DNA from: CAYPHY01 sp964410625
Lineage (GTDB): Bacteria > Chloroflexota > Anaerolineae > Promineifilales > Promineifilaceae
Assembly: GCA_964410625.1 (NCBI GenBank)
Contig: CAYPHY010000005.1
Location: 1 to 64,000 of the forward strand
DNA: 64,000 nt
Direction: 5' to 3'
Shown in pieces: positions 24,900 to 33,074 of the stretch. Positions within the stretch are counted from its first letter, which is position 1. Every line of letters starts with the position of its first letter. The position numbers and the translations under genes were made by a program. Under the pieces are notes generated by a model. That model saw only the letters and a list, made by a program, of their open reading frames with translations, ran no database searches and was not told where the DNA came from.

Positions 24900-25916
24900 C
24901 TAAATATCAGGGATGCTACGCTGGAGGATGGGGAGTTCGGTCAGGGCTTTGCCCGCGCCGAGAGCGGTACAGGCGATGGGGTTGTCGGCCACATAGGCGG
25001 GAACGCCTGTTTCGCGGGTGAGCAGCGTATCAATTTCGCGCAGCAACGCGCCACCGCCCGTCAAGGCCATGCCTCGATCAATAATATCGGAGGCCAGTTC
25101 GGGGGGTGTTTTCGCCAGCACCGCACGAACGACATTGACAATCGCCGCCAGCGGTTCGGCCATCGCTTCCGCCGCTTCGCTGGAGGTCAGCGTGATCGTC
25201 TTTGGTAAACCGGCCACCTGGTTGCGCCCCTGTACCTGCATGTCCAAACGCTCATCCTGGTCCATGGCCTGGCCGATTTTGATCTTGATCGCCTCGGCCG
25301 TCGGTTCACCAATCGCCAGATTATACTTCTTGCGCACGTAGTTCTGAATCGCTTCATCGAGGTGGACGCCACCAACGCGCACTGATTCGGCACAGACAAT
25401 GCCATTCATCGAGACAACGGCCGCTTCCGTCGAGCCGCCGCCCAAATCCACGACCATATTGCCCGTCGGTGTGCCAACCGGCAACCCCGCGCCAATCGCT
25501 GCCGCCAGTGGCTCCGGGATGAGGTTCACCTCGCGTGCGCCCGCAGCCAACGCTGCCTCGCGCACCGCTCGCCGTTCCACGCTGGTCACGCCATAAGGAA
25601 CGCTGATCATCACCACCGGCTTCCGTAGATGAAAACGCCCGGCGACCTTGCCAATGAAGTATTCCAACATTCCCTGGGTGACAAAGTAATCGGCGATCAC
25701 GCCGTCGCGCAACGGCCGCATCACTTCGATCTCTTCTGGGGTGCGGCCGTACATCTCTTTGGCGGCGCGGCCGACCTCAACGATGATCGTCTTGTTGCCA
25801 TCCTCACGAATGGCGACCACCGAGGGTTCTTGTAATACCACGCCCTTGCCCTGGACATGTACCAAGACGTTAACCGTTCCCAGGTCAATGGCGATGTGGG
25901 GGGTGAATAAAGCCAT
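24900..25916 (-). CDS. mreB: Rod shape-determining protein MreB
   Basis: Actin-like ATPase that organises lateral cell-wall synthesis. 338 residues, the family length. Phosphate-1 motif AIDLGTVNVLVH, phosphate-2 MVVDLGGGSTEAAV, adenosine motif LTGGGALLREID and the connecting VPYGVTSVERRAVREA are all present. The gene lacks the usual mreC/mreD partners downstream and instead follows the atp cluster by a 74-bp repeat hairpin on the same strand. Confidence 0.95.
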   Translation of the reverse strand: MALFTPHIAIDLGTVNVLVHVQGKGVVLQEPSVVAIREDGNKTIIVEVGRAAKEMYGRTPEEIEVMRPLRDGVIADYFVTQGMLEYFIGKVAGRFHLRKPVVMISVPYGVTSVERRAVREAALAAGAREVNLIPEPLAAAIGAGLPVGTPTGNMVVDLGGGSTEAAVVSMNGIVCAESVRVGGVHLDEAIQNYVRKKYNLAIGEPTAEAIKIKIGQAMDQDERLDMQVQGRNQVAGLPKTITLTSSEAAEAMAEPLAAIVNVVRAVLAKTPPELASDIIDRGMALTGGGALLREIDTLLTRETGVPAYVADNPIACTALGAGKALTELPILQRSIPDI

Positions 25917-25921
25917 GAGGA

Positions 25922-25990
25922 AAAGGATGAAGGATGAAGGATGAGGGATGAGGATTTTTCATCCTTCATCCTTCATCCCTCATCCTTCAT
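25922..25990. repeat. GGATGAAGGATGA-type inverted repeat (word family H)
   Basis: GGATGAAGGATGAAGGATGA and its complement CATCCTTCATCCTTCATCCC meet around a T-rich loop and abut the atpC stop codon. Confidence 0.95.
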
Positions 25991-26449
25991 TTATCGTTCT
26001 TCTTCATATCCGCTCATACGACCCGTTGCTTGGGTTCGTTGGCGGCGACGGCGACGGCCGACATCTACGCGGATTTGGGCACGAAGCAAAGAGGCCTGGA
26101 TCTGTGCCAGCCGGTCGGGATCATCGGGAACGCCTTCGCGCATGATGCGCTCCGCTTCCTGGCGGGCGCGTTCGGCGCGTTCAAGGTCAATTTCGTCCGC
26201 TTGTTCGGCCGAATCCGCGAGGACGATGACATGATCGGGCTGGACTTCAGCAAAGCCGCCGCCAATCGCGAAATACTCCTCTTCCCCGGCACGCTTGACC
26301 ATAATTTCGCCAAAGTCGAGCGTCGCCAGCAGAGGGGAGTGGTTGGGCAAAATGCCCATCCGCCCTTCCGTCCCCGGCAAGTTGACCGAATCCACCTGCT
26401 CGCTGAAGACTGTTCGCTCTTGCGTGATAATGTCACATTGTAGTGGCAT
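25991..26449 (-). CDS. atpC: ATP synthase F1 subunit epsilon
   Basis: Rotor subunit that couples gamma to the c-ring and can inhibit ATP hydrolysis. N-terminal beta sandwich: CDIITQERTVFSEQVDSVNLPGTEGRMGILPNHSPLL; C-terminal helices: RAERARQEAERIMREG. 152 residues, slightly longer than usual, with an Arg-rich tail (GRRRRRQRTQ). The start at 26449 follows AAGGTG. Last gene of the atpAGDC order. Confidence 0.95.
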   Translation of the reverse strand: MPLQCDIITQERTVFSEQVDSVNLPGTEGRMGILPNHSPLLATLDFGEIMVKRAGEEEYFAIGGGFAEVQPDHVIVLADSAEQADEIDLERAERARQEAERIMREGVPDDPDRLAQIQASLLRAQIRVDVGRRRRRQRTQATGRMSGYEEER

Positions 26450-26463
26450 GAAACACCTTTGGA

Positions 26464-26545
26464 GGAGACTGAGAGATTAGGAGATTGGGAGACTGTAATC
26501 TCTCAGTCTCCCAATCTCTTAATCTCCTAGTCTCCTGATCTCCTC
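26464..26545. repeat. Family A hairpin in the atpD-atpC spacer
   Basis: GAGATTAG/GAGATTGG words face CTCAGTCTCCCAATCTC words, 97-bp spacer nearly filled. Confidence 0.95.
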
Positions 26546-26546
26546 T

Positions 26547-27941
26547 TTAAGCCATCGCCCGCAGACGCTCAGCTTTCTCGATGGCGTGGTCAATGGTTCC
26601 AACCATGTAGAAGGCTTGTTCCGGCAGGTCGTCGTGCTTGCCGTCGAGGATTTCGCGGAAGCCGCGCACGGTTTCGGCCGTGGAGACATATTGCCCCTGC
26701 AAGCCGTGGAACTTCTCAGCCACAAACATCGGCTGGCCGAGGAAGCGTTCGATCTTCCGCGCCCGCGCCACGAGTAGCTTCTGGTCTTCGCTCAGTTCGT
26801 CAATACCCAGAATAGCGATAATGTCCTGCAAATCCTTGTAGGTCTGCAACACCTGCTTCACTTCCTGGGCGGTGTTGTAATGCTCTTCGCCGACGATGTC
26901 GGGCTGGAGGGCGCGGCTGGTGGAGGCCAGCGGATCAACGGCGGGGAAGATACCCTTGGCGAAAACGCTACGCTCCAGGGTCAAGACCGCGTCCAGGTGG
27001 GCAAAGGTCGCCACCGGGGCCGGGTCAGAGTAGTCATCGGCCGGAACGTAGATCGCCTGCATCGAGGTGATCGAGCCGCGCTTGGTGGAGGTGATACGCT
27101 CCTGCAACGCGCCCATTTCGGCCGCTAAGGTGGGCTGGTAGCCGACTGCGCTGGGCATACGGCCGAGCAACGCCGACATTTCCGAACCGGCCAACACATA
27201 GCGGAAGATGTTGTCAATGAAGAGCAACACATCGCGCCCTTCATCGCGGAAGTATTCGGCCATCGCCAGCCCGGTCAGGGCGACGCGCAAACGAACGCCG
27301 GGCGTCTCGTTCATCTGACCAAAGACCATCGCCACCGAGTCTTGCACGCCATACTCCTGCATTTCATAGTACAGGTCGGTGCCTTCGCGGGTGCGCTCGC
27401 CCACGCCAGCAAAAACGGACACACCGGAGTGAACGGCCGCCACCGAGCGGATCAACTCAGCAATCGTCACCGTCTTGCCCACGCCCGCGCCGCCATAGAT
27501 GCCGGTCTTTCCACCCTTGATGAAGGGGGCGATCAGGTCAACGACCTTCATTCCCGTTTCAAAGGTCTCAATCGCCGTGCTTTGGTCTTGGAAAGTAGGC
27601 GCGGGACGGTGGATAGGATAGTAGACCTCGGCCGTCGGCGTCGGTTCGCCATCTACAGCCTCACCAACCACGTTGAAGATACGGCCGAGTGTTACCGGGC
27701 CAACAGGCACTTTGATCGGGCCGCCCGTCGCCCGCACCTCGATACCACGCGGAATGCCATCGGTCGAACCCATCGCCACCGTACGCACTTCCCCTTCACC
27801 GAGGTGCATCTGCACTTCCAAAATCAGCAGACCATCCGGCCCATCTACGTGCAACGCCTCATAGATTTCGGGCATCTCGTCCACTGGAAATTCTACATCT
27901 ACCACAACGCCACGAATGGCGGTAACTTTTCCATTAGCCAT
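26547..27941 (-). CDS. atpD: ATP synthase F1 subunit beta
   Basis: Catalytic subunit of the F1 head. 464 residues with the P loop GGAGVGKT (150-157), GERTREGTDLYYEM with the catalytic glutamate, LLFIDNIFRYVLAGSEMSALLGR (Walker B and catalytic loop), and the C-terminal DELSEDQKL region in the family's DELSEED position. A strong GGAGG Shine-Dalgarno precedes the start. Order on the minus strand is atpA-atpG-atpD-atpC. Confidence 0.98.
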   Translation of the reverse strand: MANGKVTAIRGVVVDVEFPVDEMPEIYEALHVDGPDGLLILEVQMHLGEGEVRTVAMGSTDGIPRGIEVRATGGPIKVPVGPVTLGRIFNVVGEAVDGEPTPTAEVYYPIHRPAPTFQDQSTAIETFETGMKVVDLIAPFIKGGKTGIYGGAGVGKTVTIAELIRSVAAVHSGVSVFAGVGERTREGTDLYYEMQEYGVQDSVAMVFGQMNETPGVRLRVALTGLAMAEYFRDEGRDVLLFIDNIFRYVLAGSEMSALLGRMPSAVGYQPTLAAEMGALQERITSTKRGSITSMQAIYVPADDYSDPAPVATFAHLDAVLTLERSVFAKGIFPAVDPLASTSRALQPDIVGEEHYNTAQEVKQVLQTYKDLQDIIAILGIDELSEDQKLLVARARKIERFLGQPMFVAEKFHGLQGQYVSTAETVRGFREILDGKHDDLPEQAFYMVGTIDHAIEKAERLRAMA

Positions 27942-27961
27942 TTATAAATCCTCCGTCGAAT

Positions 27962-28038
27962 GGTAATCGGTAAGCAGTAATCAGTAAGCGGTAAGCGGAT
28001 TGTTCGACTGATAACCGTTTACCGATTACCGCTTACTT
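27962..28038. repeat. CGGTAAGCAGTAAT-type inverted repeat (word family G) in the atpG-atpD spacer
   Basis: AATCGGTAAGCAGTAATCAG words face ATAACCGTTTACCGATTACC words. The same family frames the nested element at 45431-45539. Confidence 0.93.
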
Positions 28039-28040
28039 TC

Positions 28041-28949
28041 TTAACCTTGCGCCAGCGCGGCCGCGCCGCCGACGATGTCTAAAATTTCGGCCGTAATTGT
28101 CGCCTGACGCGCCTTGTTGCGCTCCAGGGTATAGATATCAATTAATTCGGCGGCGTTGTCTGTGGCGTTGTTCATCGCCACCATCCGCGCACTATGCTCG
28201 CTGGCCAACGACTCCAGCCAGGATTGGTAGACCTGGAGCTGGGTGAAGCGCGGCACAATCGTTTCCAGCAACGCTTCGGGGCCTGGTTCATAGCTGTAGA
28301 CGCGCTTGGAGACGCCGCTCAAATCCACGCTGGAGACATACTCCGCCACCGCCATGCCTTCAAAGTCCAACGGCCGCAACGGCAACAACAACTTAATTGC
28401 CGGCTCGCGCGTGACGAGATTGATATAGTTGGTATAGGCGATGAAGACCTGGTCCACCTTACCGCTTAGATATTCGTCAATCGCCACACGGGTGATCGGG
28501 TTGATGTCCAGGATCGAGGGCGGGTCGGGGATGTTGTCGAAAGACGCCACCACATTAAAACCGCGCCGGACGAGCAAATCCCGTCCTTTGCGGCCGACGC
28601 TAATCACCCGCGTTGGTTGCTCCAGCGTTTGCAAGAAGCGTTGCGCCAGATTGACCGCATTCACATTATAGGAGCCGGCCAAACCGCGGTCGCTGGTCAT
28701 CAGGATGACGCCGATGTTATTCACCGTCTCCCGCGCCGTCAACAATGGGTGGCCGGTGGCGGCCACGCCCGGTTGGAAAGCGACATTGTGCAGAATCTCA
28801 AACGCTTTCTGCGCATAGGCACGGGTGGCTTCCACCTGGCGTTGCGCCCGGCTGGCCTTCGAGGCGGAGACGGCCGCCAGTGCGCTCGTCACCTGCGATA
28901 TATTCTTAATACTCTTGATGCGCTTGTTTAGTTCGCGTTCTGTAGCCAT
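28041..28949 (-). CDS. atpG: ATP synthase F1 subunit gamma
   Basis: Central stalk subunit. 302 residues from the ATG at 28949 (MATERELNKRIKSIKNISQV), which is the conserved family start; the frame opening at 28973 adds unrelated residues. N-terminal coiled coil, MTSDRGLAGSYNVNAV, and the conserved C-terminal helix (EHSARMVAMNNATDNAAELI...NKARQATITAEILDIVGGA) are all present. Confidence 0.96.
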   Translation of the reverse strand: MATERELNKRIKSIKNISQVTSALAAVSASKASRAQRQVEATRAYAQKAFEILHNVAFQPGVAATGHPLLTARETVNNIGVILMTSDRGLAGSYNVNAVNLAQRFLQTLEQPTRVISVGRKGRDLLVRRGFNVVASFDNIPDPPSILDINPITRVAIDEYLSGKVDQVFIAYTNYINLVTREPAIKLLLPLRPLDFEGMAVAEYVSSVDLSGVSKRVYSYEPGPEALLETIVPRFTQLQVYQSWLESLASEHSARMVAMNNATDNAAELIDIYTLERNKARQATITAEILDIVGGAAALAQG

Positions 28950-28969
28950 GTATTTCCATCCACTGTAAC

Positions 28970-29039
28970 CCACTGTAGCCCGGTTTGGGGTTGTTAACCT
29001 AAAACCGGAAGCTTACGGGTTAGCAACCCGTGCTACAAG
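28970..29039. repeat. TGTAGCCCGGTTTG-type repeat (word family M) in the atpA-atpG spacer
   Basis: CACTGTAGCCCGGTTTGG and GGGTTAGCAACCCGTGCTACA form an imperfect inverted repeat with an inner AACCTAAAACCGG segment. Confidence 0.85.
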
Positions 29040-29044
29040 TTAAG

Positions 29045-30718
29045 TTACTCATTCGACCAGGTCGCGTTGAAGTCCTCAAGCCCTTGCTTAATGCTGTTCT
29101 CGATGTCATCATTCCAGCCGCCGGTGTCGAGAATCGTTTTGCCGATCTGGGGATGGGAGGTGTCCATATAGCGCAGGAACTCTTGCCGCCAACGCGCCAC
29201 TTGCGCCACTTCCACATTATCCAGATAACCGCGTGTACCGGCATAGATCAGGAAGACCTCGTGGTCGAGCCGGAAGGGGCTGTATTGTGGTTGCTTCAGC
29301 AACTCCATCAGCCGTTCGCCACGATTAAGCTGTCGCTTGGTGGCCGGGTCAAGGTCGGAGCCGAATTGAGCAAAGGCCGCCAATTCGCGGTATTGCGAAA
29401 GATCAGCACGCAAGGTGCTGGCTGCCTTGCTCATCGCCCGCCGCTGGGCGCTACTACCCACGCGCGAAACAGAGAGACCGGCGTTGATCGCCGGCCGCTG
29501 ACCAGCATTGAACAGATCGGTTTCAAAGTACAACTGCCCGTCGGTAATCGAGATAACGTTGGTGGGAATGTAGGCCGACACGTCACCGAGCAGCGTTTCA
29601 ATGATCGGCAGGGCGGTCAGCGAACCACCTGTTCCGGGGATTTTCTTCACTTCGTAGTTACTCTTATCCCCTAGCTCTTTAATGGCTTCGTCAATTTGCT
29701 CGCCGGTCAGGTTGCCAAAGTAAATCTTGCCGTCCACGCCGCCTTCGGTATCGGCCGTCACTTCCGTCCCTTTCTCTACAATTACCAGCTCATCACGCAA
29801 GCGCACGGCGCGTTCCAGCAAAGTGCTGTGCAGGGAGAAGATGTCACCAGGATACGCTTCGCGGCCAGGGGGACGGCGCAAGATGAGCGACATCTGCCGG
29901 TATGCCCAGGCGTGCTTGGAGAGGTCATCATAGACCACCAGCGCATCTAACCCTTGCTCCATAAACTCTTCGCCAATGGCGCAGCCGGAGTAAGGGGCGA
30001 AGTATTGCAGCGGGGCGGGATCCGAAGCACCAGCCACGACAACCGTTGTATACTCCATCGCGCCATACTTCTCCAGCGTGGCAACCACCTGGGCCACCTG
30101 CCCAACGCGCTGGCCGATGGCGACGTAGATGCAGAGCATATTTTGCCCTTTCTGGTTGATGATCGTATCCAGTGTCAGGGCGGTCTTACCCGTCTGGCGG
30201 TCGCCGATGACCAACTGCCGCTGGCCGCGGCCGATGGGGAACATGGAGTCCACCGAGAGGATACCCGTCTGCACCGGCGTATCCACACCCTTCCGGCGGA
30301 TCACACCAGGAGCGGTGCGTTGCAGCGGCCGAACCTTGTTGGTGTTGATCGGCCCCTTGCCATCAATGGGGTTACCCAAAGCGTCTACGACGCGGCCGAT
30401 CATCGCTTCGCCGACCGGGACGGAGGCGATGCGGCCGGTGGCGCGTACCTCGTCGCCGACCTCGATGGTGCTGTAGTCGCCCATAACCACGACGCCGATG
30501 GAGTCCTCCAGCAAGTCGAGGGCGATCCCCGCCACACCGCTGCTGAACTCCACCAGTTCGTTGGCCGCACATTGGGCCAGACCATCCACAATCGCCACAC
30601 CATCATACACGGCACGGGTGGTCCCGACGCTGCGTGCTTCTACGCGATAGTCGTAATCTTGAATTTGTTTTAAGAGCGAATCAGTAATCCTTTCAAAATC
30701 TGGAGCAAGTGTTGCCAT
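29045..30718 (-). CDS. atpA: ATP synthase F1 subunit alpha
   Basis: Non-catalytic nucleotide-binding subunit. 557 residues, longer than the usual 500-515. P loop GDRQTGKTA (172-180), ALVVYDDLSKHAWAYRQMSLILRRPPGREAYPGD, and SVSRVGSSAQ are intact. The start follows AGGAGG. No atpH (delta) or F0 genes lie upstream; the next gene is an M42 peptidase, so the synthase operon is split. Confidence 0.97.
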   Translation of the reverse strand: MATLAPDFERITDSLLKQIQDYDYRVEARSVGTTRAVYDGVAIVDGLAQCAANELVEFSSGVAGIALDLLEDSIGVVVMGDYSTIEVGDEVRATGRIASVPVGEAMIGRVVDALGNPIDGKGPINTNKVRPLQRTAPGVIRRKGVDTPVQTGILSVDSMFPIGRGQRQLVIGDRQTGKTALTLDTIINQKGQNMLCIYVAIGQRVGQVAQVVATLEKYGAMEYTTVVVAGASDPAPLQYFAPYSGCAIGEEFMEQGLDALVVYDDLSKHAWAYRQMSLILRRPPGREAYPGDIFSLHSTLLERAVRLRDELVIVEKGTEVTADTEGGVDGKIYFGNLTGEQIDEAIKELGDKSNYEVKKIPGTGGSLTALPIIETLLGDVSAYIPTNVISITDGQLYFETDLFNAGQRPAINAGLSVSRVGSSAQRRAMSKAASTLRADLSQYRELAAFAQFGSDLDPATKRQLNRGERLMELLKQPQYSPFRLDHEVFLIYAGTRGYLDNVEVAQVARWRQEFLRYMDTSHPQIGKTILDTGGWNDDIENSIKQGLEDFNATWSNE

Positions 30719-30734
30719 TCAGACCTCCTACGGA

Positions 30735-30808
30735 GAGTGGTTAGTGAATAGTGGTTAGTGGATAGTGATCAGAACTTGTTTTACTAACCAATAACCACTA
30801 GCCACTAA
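30735..30808. repeat. Family C hairpin upstream of atpA
   Basis: GTGGTTAGTGAATAGTGG words face CTAACCAATAACCACTAGCC. The right arm supplies the TAG stop of the M42 peptidase gene. Confidence 0.93.
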
Positions 30809-31872
30809 TTTGTTAACTCGGCCACTGTTGCTTCGTCCAATGCGGCGACAACGGCCGTTACCAGTTGAATTGCTTGATCGTAATCATCACGGTGGATGAT
30901 CGCGCCGTGACTATGGATATGGCGGGCGGGGACGCCGATGACGACGGTGGGGACGCCGGTTTTATGCTTGTGAATCGCGCCGCCATCCGTACCGCCACCG
31001 GGCATGACGGAAAATTGCACGGAGATACCCAGGTCAGCGGCCGTGTCAATCACCAGATCGCGCAGCCGTACATTGGGGATCATCATCGAATCATAGAGCA
31101 TCACCGTTGGCCCGCCGCCTAACTTCACATTCGACTCTTCCGGCTTAATCCCCGGCACATCACCGGCAATATCCGATTCGAGGATAATCGCCACATCAGG
31201 ATCAATCGCGTGGGCGCTGGTTGCCGCCCCACGCACGCCAACCTCTTCTTGCACCGTCTGCACCCCAAAGATCTGGTTGGGGTTGCCCCCCTGCTCCTTG
31301 AAATGGCGCAACACATCAATTACCACTGCACAGCCGATGCGGTTATCAAACGCTTTGGAGATATAGGTCTTGCCGCCACTGAGTATTTGAAAATCGCTCA
31401 GCGGGACAATGGCATCGCCCGGCCGCACACCCGCTTCGTCCACTCCCGCCTTGCTCGTCGCGCCGATGTCTATGTACATCTCCTTCTTGACGACGATCTT
31501 CTTGCGCTCTTCGGCGTCCAGCAGATGGGGTGGTTTCGCGCCAATCACGCCAACCACATCCCCCTTGCGCCCTTTGATGACCACGCGGTGGCCCAGCAGG
31601 ACCTGGTCCCACCAACCACCGAGTTGTTGAAACTTCAAGAATCCCTCATCGGTGATATGGGAAACCATAAAGCCGATTTCGTCCATATGTCCGGCGAGAA
31701 CGACCTTTGGCCCGCTGTCCCCCTGGTGGCAAATGAGGCTCCCTAACTTGTCTTGCGAGAGCGTGCCAAGCGGCTCCATGTACTCTCGCAGGAGCGCCCG
31801 GACTTCTGTTTCATAGCCGGGAATACCATGTGCTTCGGTTAATGCTTTCAGAAATTCTTCGGTTTGATCCAC
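30805..31872 (-). CDS. M42-family metallopeptidase
   Basis: Cytosolic dinuclear-metal aminopeptidase, of the family that includes glutamyl aminopeptidase and tetrahedral TET enzymes. Metal and catalytic residues are visible: H62 and D64 in LAGHMDEIG, D176 in KAFDNRIGC, E209/E210 in TVQEEVGVRG, E232/D234 in LESDIAGD, and H320 in ARHIHSHG. 355 residues, standard. Start is GTG after AGGA. It precedes atpA by 86 bp, across a repeat, and may be co-transcribed with the F1 genes. Confidence 0.93.
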   Translation of the reverse strand: MDQTEEFLKALTEAHGIPGYETEVRALLREYMEPLGTLSQDKLGSLICHQGDSGPKVVLAGHMDEIGFMVSHITDEGFLKFQQLGGWWDQVLLGHRVVIKGRKGDVVGVIGAKPPHLLDAEERKKIVVKKEMYIDIGATSKAGVDEAGVRPGDAIVPLSDFQILSGGKTYISKAFDNRIGCAVVIDVLRHFKEQGGNPNQIFGVQTVQEEVGVRGAATSAHAIDPDVAIILESDIAGDVPGIKPEESNVKLGGGPTVMLYDSMMIPNVRLRDLVIDTAADLGISVQFSVMPGGGTDGGAIHKHKTGVPTVVIGVPARHIHSHGAIIHRDDYDQAIQLVTAVVAALDEATVAELTN

Positions 31873-32017
31873 ACTGTTTTCCTGATGATGGAGTTTTGCG
31901 AAACTGCCAATTTTAGGCAGGGCATGTTACCCCATCTGGGTGCAATTGTCCAACGTTGGACGGAACCGCACATCTTTTTTTTGCGCCTTGCGCAAGCGGT
32001 GCGATTCCATTTTCCTT

Positions 32018-32035
32018 TTGTGAAGTATGTCACAA
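32018..32035. promoter_or_regulatory. TTGTGA-N6-TCACAA palindrome: CRP-type or Rex-type site
   Basis: TTGTGAAGTATGTCACAA has perfect 6-bp arms. It matches the CRP/FNR-family core TGTGA-N6-TCACA exactly and the Rex consensus at all but one position. It lies 146 bp before the M42 start and 115 bp before the TrmH start. Confidence 0.6.
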
Positions 32036-32081
32036 TTATAGCTAATTTACTTTCCTGTGCCACAGTGAATCGCGAAGAATT

Positions 32082-32111
32082 GGAGTGCGGTTTGGCAAAC
32101 CGCGCTACAGT
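32082..32111. repeat. Short family M hairpin
   Basis: GAGTGCGGTTTGG-CAAACCGCGCTAC forms a compact stem just upstream of the TrmH-type gene. Confidence 0.75.
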
Positions 32112-32149
32112 TGACAGCAAGCCCCTGAGCGCCGACAATCATCACTGTT

Positions 32150-32932
32150 ATGCGCTGGAAAAAGTATCGCCACGACGACGACCACAGCTATACCTTCGGC
32201 TTCTTCCCGACTATCGAACTGCTGCACCACCGGCCGCAGCAAGCGCGAGAAGTGCTGCTGACGGCCGACAGCCAGCGCAGCAGCGGCTTCGACGAAATCC
32301 AGGCGCGTTGTCGGGAGCTGGACATTCCCTTAACGATTGATGACAAATCAGTGGATCGCCTTTCATCAAAGGGCAATACCTTTGCGGTTGGCGTTTTTAC
32401 CAAGTATCGGCCGTCGCTCGACAGCCAGGCCAACCACCTGGTGTTGGTCAATCCGGCCGACATGGGCAATTTGGGGACGATCTTGCGAACGATGCTCGGC
32501 TTTGGCGTGCGCGATCTGGCGTTGGTCCGCCCGGCGGCCGACATCTTCGACCCGCGCACCATCCGCGCCTCGATGGGGGCGCTCTTCCAGACGCGCTTCG
32601 CTTATTTCGACAGCTTTGGGGAGTATGCCAGCGCGTTTAGCCGCGCCTTCTATCCGCTGATGACTGATGGGGTGACGGAGTTGAGAGATGCGGAGTTCCG
32701 GCGGCCGTTCTCGCTCATCTTCGGCAGCGAACGGACTGGTCTGCCCTCGGAGTTTCATTCAGTGGGAACCAGCCTGAGCATCCCGCAACAGCCGGCGATT
32801 GATTCGCTCAATTTGCCGGTGGCGGTGGGGATTGCTTTATATGAAGCGACGAAGGGGAGCAGAGGGGCAGGAGAGCAGGGGAGCAGAGGGGCAGGAGAGC
32901 AGGGGAGCAGAGGAGCAGAGGGGCAGAGGTGA
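32150..32932 (+). CDS. TrmH/SpoU-family RNA methyltransferase with repeat-derived tail
   Basis: SPOUT-class 2'-O-methyltransferase acting on tRNA or rRNA. Motifs: LVLVNPADMGNLGTILRTMLGFG (motif 1), FSLIFGSERTGLP (motif 2), and IPQQPAIDSLNLPVAVGIALYEA (motif 3, knot). The genuine domain ends near residue 236; the last 25 or so residues (GSRGAGEQ repeats) are encoded by a family E repeat that has replaced the original stop. The start at 32150 lacks a good Shine-Dalgarno. Confidence 0.92.
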   Translation: MRWKKYRHDDDHSYTFGFFPTIELLHHRPQQAREVLLTADSQRSSGFDEIQARCRELDIPLTIDDKSVDRLSSKGNTFAVGVFTKYRPSLDSQANHLVLVNPADMGNLGTILRTMLGFGVRDLALVRPAADIFDPRTIRASMGALFQTRFAYFDSFGEYASAFSRAFYPLMTDGVTELRDAEFRRPFSLIFGSERTGLPSEFHSVGTSLSIPQQPAIDSLNLPVAVGIALYEATKGSRGAGEQGSRGAGEQGSRGAEGQR

Positions 32933-33074
32933 GTAGACGAGCGATAAAAATCTGCGTCGTCTGCGCTCTATTTGCGTTGGGATTCGTGAATGCACGCCGC
33001 TCAACTATTTTTAGGAGACCTTCTAACAAATTCTCCTCTGCCCCCCTGCTCCTCTGCCCCTCCGCTCCTCTGCT
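32853..33074. repeat. Family E giant hairpin with family F words in its loop
   Basis: GGGGAGCAGAGGGGCAG words (32853-32929, inside the TrmH gene) face CTCCTCTGCCCCCCTGCTCC words (33030-33074, at the GH13 stop). The 100-bp loop holds GTCGTCTGCG-type words (32948-32980). Same family inside genes at 51963-52050 and 58630-58668. Confidence 0.93.

Larger units (their letters stand above)
31873..32149. other. Divergent intergenic region
   Basis: Gap of 277 bp between the M42 peptidase and TrmH genes. It holds a palindromic operator-like site (32018-32035) and a short family M hairpin (32082-32111). Confidence 0.6.

Noticed and set aside
27342..30673. Long plus-strand open frames opposite atpD and atpA (201 to 239 codons)
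   Set aside because: They are mirror frames of conserved ATP synthase genes with His/Arg-rich, low-information translations.
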